From NCBI GenBank assembly GCA_043782755.1, contig JAYWAC010000132.1, positions 1-14,595 of the forward strand: 14,595 nt of DNA, in the 5' to 3' direction. Position numbers and translations under genes: made by a program. The notes below the pieces were generated by a model that had not been told where the DNA came from, made no database searches, and worked only from the letters and a program-made list of their open reading frames with translations. This stretch comes from JADJYF01 sp043782755 (lineage in GTDB: Bacteria; Pseudomonadota; Gammaproteobacteria; Ga0077536). Of this stretch, positions 1 through 6,376 are shown one piece after another; position 1 is the first letter of the stretch; each line of letters starts with the position of its first letter.

Positions 1-57
1 ACCATGGGATCGAGAGCGCGCGCCGCGATGACGGCGCCGACGATCGCTGGGGGAAAC

Positions 58-831
58 ATGAGCGACACACCGAAAAACCCACGTCTCGAACTCGCCAGCG
101 ACACGCTCCCACAGGATCGCGTGTTTACCGATCCATCCAGTGCCGGCGTCGATTTCCAGTTCGACGGCAAGACCGCCGCAGTGTTTGACGACATGGTCGG
201 CCGCTCGGTGCCGATGTACGACGAGATTCAGCGCCTCACCGTCGAACTGGCCAATGACTTCGCCGTGCCGCGTACGCGCCTCTACGACCTCGGTTGCTCG
301 ACCGGCACCACGCTCCTCAACCTCGATGCCGTTCTGCCACCCGACGTATCCTTCGTCGGCGTCGACAATGCGCCCGAGATGCTGGCCAAGGCGCGCACCA
401 AGTTCACCCAACGCGGCGTGCAACGCGACATCGATTTCGTGACCGCCGATCTGCAACAGGATCGGGTAGTGGAAGACGCTTCAGTGGTGATCATCCTGCT
501 GACCCTGCAGTTCATCCGTCCGCTCAATCGCGCCAGCGTCATCCGCCGCATCCACGACGGCATGCGCGATCAGGCCGCCCTGATCTTGGTCGAGAAGATC
601 ATCGTCGACAACGGCCTGTTCAACCGCATGTTCATCCGCCATTACTACGACATGAAGCGCCGTAACGGCTATTCGGAGTCGGAGATCGCCAACAAGCGCG
701 AGGCGCTCGAGAACGTGCTGATTCCCTATCGTCCCGAGGAAAACATCGCGCTGCTGCGCGAGGCCGGCTTCAACCAGGTGGAGGAGTTCTTCCGCTGGTA
801 TAACTTCAACGGCCTGATCGCGGTGAAATAG
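58..831 (+). CDS. cmoA: CmoA-like carboxy-SAM synthase / class I SAM methyltransferase
   Basis: This 257-aa protein resembles CmoA, which in the known pathway converts SAM and prephenate into carboxy-SAM used by CmoB to modify wobble uridine (cmo5U) in tRNA. Visible hallmarks are a FD-x(7)-FDDMV-x-RSVPxY segment (residues 35-54, Tyr54), the SAM-binding YDLGCSTGTT (76-85), the acidic GVDNAPEM (101-108), TLQF (149-152) and NGYSESEIANKR (203-214). Arg214 aligns with E. coli Arg199, which contacts the carboxylate of carboxy-SAM. The position of E. coli Asn132 is Leu147 here, which is unusual. I chose the ATG at 58 because GGGGGA lies just before it and similar proteins are about 250 aa; an in-frame ATG at 4 would add 18 poorly conserved residues. 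No cmoB is adjacent. Two membrane methyltransferases follow, so a role outside tRNA modification is possible. Confidence 0.75.
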   Translation: MSDTPKNPRLELASDTLPQDRVFTDPSSAGVDFQFDGKTAAVFDDMVGRSVPMYDEIQRLTVELANDFAVPRTRLYDLGCSTGTTLLNLDAVLPPDVSFVGVDNAPEMLAKARTKFTQRGVQRDIDFVTADLQQDRVVEDASVVIILLTLQFIRPLNRASVIRRIHDGMRDQAALILVEKIIVDNGLFNRMFIRHYYDMKRRNGYSESEIANKREALENVLIPYRPEENIALLREAGFNQVEEFFRWYNFNGLIAVK

Positions 832-832
832 T

Positions 833-1585
833 GTGACGACTGGTGCGCCCTCGCTTGCGATCCGCTATGGCCGCTGGCTGTTCAAGTATCGCAACAAGGT
901 TTTCACGGTCGTCATGCTGGCCTTGCTGCTCGGCTTGCCACCCGTGACTGTCGCTCATGATGTGCGCCTCGATCGGTGGTTTGACCTGCTCGGCATCGCC
1001 ATCGCCGCCACCGGCCAGATGCTGCGCGCGGCGGTGATCGGGCTGGAATACATCAAGCGCGGCGGTATCAACAAACAACCTCACGCCGATAAATTGGTGA
1101 CCGCCGGCATGTTCGCCCACTGCCGCAACCCGCTCTACGTCGGCAATCTGCTGATCCTGGCCGGCCTGTTCGTGATTCATAACCACCCGCTGGTCTATCT
1201 GCTTGGTGGCGTGTTCTATCTGAGCGCCTACTACGCCATCGTCGCCGCCGAGGAAGACTATCTACGCGACAAGTTCGGCTCGGATTTCGATGTCTATTGC
1301 ACCCAAGTGCCGCGCTGGACTATGCGCTGGACCGGCCTCGGTGAAACGCTGTCGTCGATGGAAATGAACTGGAAGCGCATGGTGCAAAAAGACTACGGCA
1401 CGGCCTATTTCTGGATGGCTGGCGCGGCCATCCTGCTGACGGTCGAACGTCTGCGCGCGGCCAGCACCGGCTATGTCGGCGCCAGCGCCACCATACCGTT
1501 GGCCGGACTCGCGGCACTGACCGTGCTGTTCTTCGTAGTCTGGCGTTTGAAACGCGCACGCTACTTTCAGACCAGCCATGGCTGA
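833..1585 (+). CDS. Integral-membrane methyltransferase, ICMT/PEMT-like (first of tandem pair)
   Basis: This 250-aa membrane protein belongs to the isoprenylcysteine carboxyl methyltransferase / phospholipid methyltransferase superfamily, whose members methylate membrane-embedded substrates with SAM. The SAM-site signature is visible: CRNPLYVG at 97-104 (the RHPxY-type motif), the acidic pair Glu140-Glu141 in AEEDYL, and VPRW at 159-162. Hydrophobic segments lie at about 22-42, 50-68, 105-135 and, in a C-terminal extension, about 190-205 and 222-240. That extension of roughly 80 residues after VPRW is longer than in minimal family members. The GTG start at 833 lies one base after the stop of the CmoA-like gene, which implies co-transcription and probably coupled translation. 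The substrate cannot be read from the sequence; a lipid or prenylated small molecule is the family expectation. Confidence 0.8.
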   Translation: MTTGAPSLAIRYGRWLFKYRNKVFTVVMLALLLGLPPVTVAHDVRLDRWFDLLGIAIAATGQMLRAAVIGLEYIKRGGINKQPHADKLVTAGMFAHCRNPLYVGNLLILAGLFVIHNHPLVYLLGGVFYLSAYYAIVAAEEDYLRDKFGSDFDVYCTQVPRWTMRWTGLGETLSSMEMNWKRMVQKDYGTAYFWMAGAAILLTVERLRAASTGYVGASATIPLAGLAALTVLFFVVWRLKRARYFQTSHG

Positions 1586-2213
1586 GGACGCCGCCACGAC
1601 GCAGGCGCAGATCGAACTGCTGCGCAAACGCGGCAGTCATACGCGCCTGTTCGCGTTGACGGTCTTCACCCTGTTCCTGTTTGCCGACACCATGACTTCG
1701 CATCACGTTGCACTCGAGCGTCTGATGGTCGCGGCCGGCAATCTGCTGATCATCGGCGGCGGTTGGGTACGCGTGTATGCCGCACTCTTCATCGGTGGCT
1801 GGAAGAATCAGCGCCTCGCGGCGGTTGGCCCCTATGCAATGACGCGCAATCCGCTCTATGTCGGCTCCCTGTTCGCGACCCTCGGTGTGGGTCTCGTCAC
1901 CGCCAGCTTTATCGTCACCGTCGTGTTGTGCGGTTTCATCATGGCCTATTACAGCCGCACGGTGGCGCGCGAAGAGGCCTATCTCGAACAGCAGTTCGGC
2001 GCCGAGTATCTGACCTACAAACAGACCGTGCCGCGTTGGTTGCCGCGCGCCGGCGCGCGCCTGGTGCTGCCCGACGAAGTGACGACCAAGCCGCGCTATG
2101 TGCTGAACGGCATCCGCGACATCACCCTGCTGATCCTCGCCTACCCGCTGTGCGAGCTGGTGCGCGTCGTGCACCTGGCGGGACTCTTGCCAAGCTTTTA
2201 CCCGCTCTGGTAA
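1578..2213 (+). CDS. Integral-membrane methyltransferase, ICMT/PEMT-like (second of tandem pair)
   Basis: This 211-aa protein is a second member of the same membrane methyltransferase superfamily as its upstream neighbour. It shares TRNPLYVG (89-96), REEAYL with Glu132-Glu133, and TVPRW (Val151-Trp154). The first residues are hydrophilic; hydrophobic segments lie at about 24-38, 48-68, 94-125 and 178-195. The ATG at 1578 overlaps the end of the previous gene by 8 bases, so the two are almost certainly translated as a pair. The matching motif order suggests an old tandem duplication, but the sequences outside the motifs differ greatly, so the copies probably have distinct substrates or form a heteromer. 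The C-terminus ends in a further hydrophobic stretch and PSFYPLW. The specific reaction is unknown. Confidence 0.8.
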   Translation: MAEDAATTQAQIELLRKRGSHTRLFALTVFTLFLFADTMTSHHVALERLMVAAGNLLIIGGGWVRVYAALFIGGWKNQRLAAVGPYAMTRNPLYVGSLFATLGVGLVTASFIVTVVLCGFIMAYYSRTVAREEAYLEQQFGAEYLTYKQTVPRWLPRAGARLVLPDEVTTKPRYVLNGIRDITLLILAYPLCELVRVVHLAGLLPSFYPLW

Positions 2214-2251
2214 GCGACCGCCCGACGACGACGCTCCCCCTATCGGTTACC

Positions 2252-2281
2252 TTTCGAGCGCTTTGGCGATGATGCAATAAT
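2252..2281 (+). promoter_or_regulatory. Candidate promoter for the quinoprotein dehydrogenase gene
   Basis: In the roughly 100-bp gap before the dehydrogenase gene an extended -10-like TGCAATAAT (2273-2281) stands about 18 bases after a weak -35 (TTTCGA, 2252-2257). It is the best sigma-70-like match in this gap, but the -35 matches only three of six consensus bases, so this is tentative. The gap itself supports a new transcription unit here. Confidence 0.3.
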
Positions 2282-2317
2282 CGCGTCCCATCGTTTCGGT
2301 CTCTGGGGAGAAGTTCC

Positions 2318-4171
2318 GTGCGTGTGTTGGCCAGCCTGTTCTTGATTCTGTGCGCGGCGATTCCTTGTTTCGCCGTAGACCCCGCCTCCGCCGAGACCAA
2401 AGTCGATGGCGCAGCGTTATTCAATGCCACCTGCGCGCGTTGCCATGATCGCGATCTGCCGCGCATGCCATCGCGCACGGCGCTGAAGGAAAAACCACCG
2501 CAAGATATTTTCACCACGATCAGCGCTGGCGTGATGGCACCCTATGCACGTGGTCTCGGCGGCGCCGAGCGACGCGCCATCGCCGAATACGCTTCCGGCA
2601 AGTCACTGGGCGATTTCGCCTCGGGCGCGGCCGCCATTCCCAGCACCGCCTATTGCAAGGCGCCGCCGACTAAAGCCCTGAGCGATTTGGACTCGGGCTG
2701 GAACGGCTGGGGCAATGGTCTCAATAACACCCGCTTTCAGGATGCCGCCCGCGCCGGCATGAGTGTCGCCGATGTGCCCAAGCTCAAACTCAAATGGGCC
2801 TTCGGCATTCCCGCCGTATCGACCATGTCCGGTCATCCGGTCGAAGCCGATGGCCGTCTGTTCTTCGGCACCTTCTCCGGCCTCGTCATCGCGCTCGATG
2901 CCCACAGCGGCTGCGCACTGTGGGTGTATGAGGCCCACGCCGGTGTGCGTACTTCGCTGACCTTGGCTCGCAGTGAAGACGGTCAGCAGAATCTGTTCTT
3001 CGGCGATTTGAGCGGCAAGGTCTATGCGCTCGATCCCGCCACTGGCAAGGAGCGCTGGGCTGTGGTCGCCGATGATCATCCCCACATCCGCATCACCGGC
3101 ACGCCGGTCTATCACGGCGGCCGCTTGTTCGTGCCGCTGTCTTCGCTCGAAGAAGTGGCGGGCGCGATGCCGGATTACGAATGCTGCACTTTCCGCGGCG
3201 GCGTGCTGGCGCTGGATGCCCAGACCGGCAAGGAGATCTGGAAGACCCGCACCATCGCCGAGGCGCCAAGCAAACGCGCCAAGAACGCCGCCGGTGCACA
3301 GCTGTGGGGGCCATCGGGCGCGGCGGTGTGGTCGGCGCCGACCCTCGATCCCGACCATGACACGCTCTACATCACCACCGGCGATAGCTATTCCGATCCG
3401 CCGGCGCCGGAATCCGATGCCATCATGGCTTTGGCGATGAGCAGCGGCAAAGTGCGTTGGATACGTCAGACTCTCGCCGGTGACGCCTACACCATCGCCT
3501 GCGCCGATCCGTCGGCCAAGGCCCGCGTCGCCTGCCCGAAATCCAACGGCCCTGATCTCGACTTCGGCAGCTCGCCGGTGCTGGTCGCGCTGAAGGATGG
3601 CAAACGCTTGCTGCTGGCCGGCCAGAAATCCGGCGTGCTGCATGCCCTCGACGCGGACAGCGGTGCGATCCGCTGGCAGACCAAGGTCGGCGCGGGCGGC
3701 ATCGTCGGTGGCATCGAATGGGGCTTCGCGGTCGACGGCGAGAAAGCCTACGTCGCCATTGCCGACGCCTGGGAGAAGCCGGCTGACGAGGCCGGCGGCG
3801 TGGCCGCAGTCAATCTCGCCGATGGCAAGCTAGCCTGGCAAGTTGGCCCGGTGAAGGGCGGCTGCAGCGGCCGCGAGCGCTGCAATACCGGCCAACTGGC
3901 GGCGGTCAGCGCCATGCCGGGCGCGCTGTTCTCCGGCAGTCTCGATGGCCATCTGCGCGCCTACAGCACGGCTGATGGCCGCGTGTTGTGGGATGTCGAC
4001 ACCCATCGCGAATTCACCACCGTCAACGGCATCGCCGCCCATGGCGGTTCATTGAACGGGCCGGGACCGGCCATCGCCCACGGTCATGTCTACGTGGTGT
4101 CGGGTTACGCGATGTGGAACAAGTGGATGTCGGGCAATGTGTTGCTTGCATTCAGCGTCGACGGCAAATAA
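2318..4171 (+). CDS. PQQ-dependent quinoprotein dehydrogenase with N-terminal cytochrome c domain (polyvinyl-alcohol dehydrogenase type)
   Basis: This 617-aa periplasmic oxidoreductase starts at GTG 2318, with GGGGAGAAG (2305-2313) as ribosome-binding site. Residues 1-19 form a Sec signal peptide (hydrophobic core LFLILCAAIPCFA). Then comes a c-type heme site CARCH (39-43), with Met73 in GVMAPY a likely distal ligand. From about residue 130 onward there are repeated propeller blades of the type 'ALD..TG...W' (for example SGLVIALDAHSGCALW and GKVYALDPATGKERW), typical of PQQ enzymes. Vicinal cysteines Cys289-Cys290 in YECCTFRGGV and the block SAPTLDPDHDTLYITTGDSY resemble polyvinyl-alcohol dehydrogenase (EC 1.1.2.6) and relatives. 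Electrons would pass from PQQH2 to the fused heme and on to the respiratory chain. The true alcohol substrate is unknown. No PQQ biosynthesis gene is present in the window. A GST-fold gene follows 39 bases later, probably in the same operon. Confidence 0.87.
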   Translation: MRVLASLFLILCAAIPCFAVDPASAETKVDGAALFNATCARCHDRDLPRMPSRTALKEKPPQDIFTTISAGVMAPYARGLGGAERRAIAEYASGKSLGDFASGAAAIPSTAYCKAPPTKALSDLDSGWNGWGNGLNNTRFQDAARAGMSVADVPKLKLKWAFGIPAVSTMSGHPVEADGRLFFGTFSGLVIALDAHSGCALWVYEAHAGVRTSLTLARSEDGQQNLFFGDLSGKVYALDPATGKERWAVVADDHPHIRITGTPVYHGGRLFVPLSSLEEVAGAMPDYECCTFRGGVLALDAQTGKEIWKTRTIAEAPSKRAKNAAGAQLWGPSGAAVWSAPTLDPDHDTLYITTGDSYSDPPAPESDAIMALAMSSGKVRWIRQTLAGDAYTIACADPSAKARVACPKSNGPDLDFGSSPVLVALKDGKRLLLAGQKSGVLHALDADSGAIRWQTKVGAGGIVGGIEWGFAVDGEKAYVAIADAWEKPADEAGGVAAVNLADGKLAWQVGPVKGGCSGRERCNTGQLAAVSAMPGALFSGSLDGHLRAYSTADGRVLWDVDTHREFTTVNGIAAHGGSLNGPGPAIAHGHVYVVSGYAMWNKWMSGNVLLAFSVDGK

Positions 4172-4210
4172 ACGCAACGGCATCCAAAGACCCAAGAGGA
4201 AGAGACCACC

Positions 4211-5056
4211 GTGTCAGCCACCATCCTGCCCGCCGAAACCAAGCTCGAATACACCAGCATCGCCGCTGCGCGCAAAATGAGCGGACTGCGCCTGGTACTC
4301 GGCAACTACGCCATCCCGGGACCGTGGCGCGAGGCTTGTAAAGGTCTGTTCCACGTCAAGGGCATTCCCTACACGCCGGTGGTGACCGCCGACGAGGGCA
4401 AGTCCGATCTCGCCATCGGCATGGGCGGCTCGCAGAGCGAACTCATCGCCTGGACCGGCCAGGCCAGCGCACCGGTAGCCATCTGGAACGACGAACGCCC
4501 ACGTTCGAGCTGGATAGAGCAGTTGAACCTCGCCGAGCGTTTGAATCCCGAGCCGCCGCTGATCCCGTCGAATATTTCCGATCGAGTACTCATGTTCGGC
4601 TTGATCAATGAACTGGCGGGCGAGAATGGCATCGCCTGGGAGAAGCGTCTCTTGATGGTGCATGGGCCGCTGACCAATCTGCCACCCGGCGCAGAAGGCC
4701 GCGCTTTCTTTGAGCATCTCGGCTCCAAGTACGGTTACACGCCGGCACTGGCCGAGGCCGCCGCGCGACGCATCGTTGATATCCTCAACACCCTCGATGC
4801 GCAACTCGCGAGTCAGAAGCACGCCGGTCGTCTGTATCTGGTTGGCAATCGTTTCTCGGCGGTCGATATCTACTGGGCGACCTTCTGCGGTCTTATCGAC
4901 CCCATGCCGCCGGCACGCTGCCCGATGGCAACGTCGTTTCGGGGTGGCGCCTATGGCAATGACAACCCCGCTGTCGCGCGCGCACTGACCCCTGCCCTGC
5001 TCGCCCACCGCGACATGATTTATGACCAGCACCTCGAACTGCCGGTCGTGTTCTAG
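4211..5056 (+). CDS. Glutathione S-transferase-like protein
   Basis: This 281-aa protein is predicted to be cytoplasmic and has a thioredoxin-fold N-terminal half followed by an all-helical GST C-terminal half. The N-terminal segment LRLVLGNYAIPGPWREACKG (about 26-45), then GIPYTPV, matches the beta-alpha-beta start of GSTs. However, no catalytic Ser or Cys is present at the usual [S/C]-P-[F/Y] position (it reads AIPGPW), so classical GSH conjugation is uncertain. The C-terminal half carries GRLYLVGNRFSAVDIYWATF (about 206-225), the conserved 'N-capping' helix region of GSTs (S/T-x-x-D). The GTG start at 4211 follows AGAGGAAGAG (4195-4204). Its place right behind the quinoprotein dehydrogenase suggests handling of a reactive aldehyde or electrophile formed by that enzyme, which is inference only. 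Confidence 0.7.
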   Translation: MSATILPAETKLEYTSIAAARKMSGLRLVLGNYAIPGPWREACKGLFHVKGIPYTPVVTADEGKSDLAIGMGGSQSELIAWTGQASAPVAIWNDERPRSSWIEQLNLAERLNPEPPLIPSNISDRVLMFGLINELAGENGIAWEKRLLMVHGPLTNLPPGAEGRAFFEHLGSKYGYTPALAEAAARRIVDILNTLDAQLASQKHAGRLYLVGNRFSAVDIYWATFCGLIDPMPPARCPMATSFRGGAYGNDNPAVARALTPALLAHRDMIYDQHLELPVVF

Positions 5057-5411
5057 TCGCACCACGGTGCAGGGCGCGATGGACGGTCGCGCGCTGATGC
5101 GGAGCCCGCGCGGGCCTTGCCGCCGGTACTGCCGGTTCCAGTTTGGGCCGACAACGCCGCTATCGATGTCTCTCACCATTCCAGTACGTTGGCGCGCGAG
5201 TTGACGCCCAGCAAGTACGAGGAGTGTCGGTGGTAAGGGCAAACCGGTCTTCGACATCTAGTCGTTGACCAATGGCCGTTGCGCGGGTCAGTGACGGGGC
5301 GGGCCCAGGCTTGGCCAACCTCAACGATTCCAAGGACATGGGCTAACGGATCTTTAATTGTTTTTTGTGTATCCTGCGCGCCACTTCACCCAACCACGAT
5401 ACGCATAACGC
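5057..5411 (+). other. 355-bp gap without a confident gene; T-rich presumed promoter segment at its end
   Basis: No ORF here shows a recognisable domain. The frame of the upstream GST-like gene stays open after its stop, from 5057 to TAA 5236 (60 codons counting the stop), with moderate GC at third positions; it could be a decayed remnant or chance. A perfect 12-bp palindrome lies at 5104-5115 and a 5-bp hairpin at 5059-5070; neither has a T-tract, so I do not call terminators. The last part is strikingly T-rich for this genome (TTTAATTGTTTTTTG, 5353-5367) followed by a weak -10-like TATCCT (5370-5375). This is the likely promoter area of the dioxygenase gene at 5412. Confidence 0.4.
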
Positions 5412-6275
5412 ATGTCTTCAGTGACGCTCGTTTCCAACGGTCTTGCGCTTCCCCATTCCCCTGACTACATCGCCGCGCTGAACGCTTCGCCCTTGCGTGC
5501 GCTAGACGATGGCAGTGCAGCCGCCGAACTCGCCGCCCATGGCTATGTTTATCTGCGTGGTCTGCTGCCACGTGAACTGGTGCTGGGCATGCGCGAGCGC
5601 TATTTCCAACGCTTCCCGACCAGCTTCTGCAAAGACGGTGACCGCCGTCGTGCGGCGTTCTCGGGTCAGGAACCGCAAAACCTGCCGCCCCATGGCACCC
5701 CGGGGCATCCGGCCTATGAGTTCGTGCGCCAGAGTGAATTCACCGACTTTGCTGAACACCCGCTGCTGCGCGGTGCGGCCGAGGCGGTGCTGGGCGGCCC
5801 GGTAGAGCGCCTGCGACGCACGCCCATCCGTCATTTCGTGCCAGGTCGACCGACCTCCTCGCGTGCTCACATCGACGGCACCTATGTTCAGGCTGCGGCC
5901 AGCGACCTAATCACGATGTGGGTGCCGCTCGGCGACTGCCCGATAGCGTCCGGTGGCCTGGTCTATCTGGAAGACTCTCATCTGGAACAAGGGATTTCCG
6001 AGCGCTTGCGCGATCTGGCGCCTTACGACCGCCCCGGCGACCGTCGCCCACTGAGCCATGACCTGAAATGGATGTCTGAACATATGCAGCGCCGCTGGCT
6101 GGTCACCGACTATGCCGCCGGTGATGTCGTCATCCATTCGCCGTTCACCGTACATGCCTCGCTCGATTGCCGTAGCGAAGAAATGCGCCTCTCGACCGAC
6201 ATCCGCTATCTGCGCCAGGGCACGCACTACGATCCGCGCTGGCGCGGTGACTGGGCGGCGGACGACTCCTACTAA
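5412..6275 (+). CDS. Phytanoyl-CoA dioxygenase (PhyH) family Fe(II)/2-oxoglutarate oxygenase
   Basis: This 287-aa protein carries the complete facial triad of the PhyH family: His153-x-Asp155 in SRAHIDGTY and the distal His248 in FTVHAS. Arg259 eleven residues later (MRLSTDIRY) is the expected 2-oxoglutarate carboxylate anchor. Supporting blocks are HGYVYLRGLLP (about 43-53) near the N-terminus and MWVPLGDCPIASGGLVYLEDSH (about 174-195), a PhyH hallmark. Enzymes of this family couple decarboxylation of 2-oxoglutarate to hydroxylation of a small molecule, and substrates differ widely. The size is normal and the active site looks intact. The ATG at 5412 has no obvious Shine-Dalgarno sequence, but no better start lies nearby. 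The gene stands alone between a 355-bp gap and a hairpin, so it is probably monocistronic. The substrate is unknown. Confidence 0.82.
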   Translation: MSSVTLVSNGLALPHSPDYIAALNASPLRALDDGSAAAELAAHGYVYLRGLLPRELVLGMRERYFQRFPTSFCKDGDRRRAAFSGQEPQNLPPHGTPGHPAYEFVRQSEFTDFAEHPLLRGAAEAVLGGPVERLRRTPIRHFVPGRPTSSRAHIDGTYVQAAASDLITMWVPLGDCPIASGGLVYLEDSHLEQGISERLRDLAPYDRPGDRRPLSHDLKWMSEHMQRRWLVTDYAAGDVVIHSPFTVHASLDCRSEEMRLSTDIRYLRQGTHYDPRWRGDWAADDSY

Positions 6276-6297
6276 GACACTTAATCGAGAGACTCCC

Positions 6298-6329
6298 TCG
6301 CGCCCGCTCATCGCGGGCGCGATTGCTTT
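6298..6329 (+). terminator. Rho-independent-like terminator after the PhyH gene
   Basis: A perfect 10-bp GC-rich stem (6298-6307 with 6313-6322) closes a 5-base loop (TCATC), beginning 22 bases after the dioxygenase stop. It is followed by ATTGCTTTG, a short and imperfect T-tract. The stem is strong and well placed; the weak T-run lowers confidence. It would separate the dioxygenase transcript from the lipid-glycosylation genes. Confidence 0.6.
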
Positions 6330-6376
6330 GCGGGCGTGCAGGTTCTACCGTAGCGCCCATCTGCGGTGGAACCCTT

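Noticed and set aside
2603..3643. 346-codon minus-strand frame opposite the quinoprotein dehydrogenase
   Set aside because: It is fully covered by a plus-strand propeller protein with clear repeats, and the antisense product is low-complexity in character.
5104..5115. 12-bp palindrome after the GST-like gene as terminator
   Set aside because: There is no loop and no T-tract, so it is unlikely to act as an intrinsic terminator.
4214..5257. 347-codon minus-strand frame opposite the GST-like gene
   Set aside because: The plus-strand gene has a ribosome-binding site and GST-like motifs, while the antisense product shows none.
6323..6351. Possible promoter TTGCTT-17-TACCGT before the HpnI-like gene
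   Set aside because: Each box matches only three of six consensus bases and the -35 overlaps the terminator tail, so it is too weak to call.
6323..6376. Upstream ATG extending the HpnI-like protein by 18 residues
   Set aside because: It starts at the foot of the terminator hairpin, lacks a ribosome-binding site and adds no membrane or catalytic feature, whereas ATG 6377 has GGTGGA at suitable spacing.
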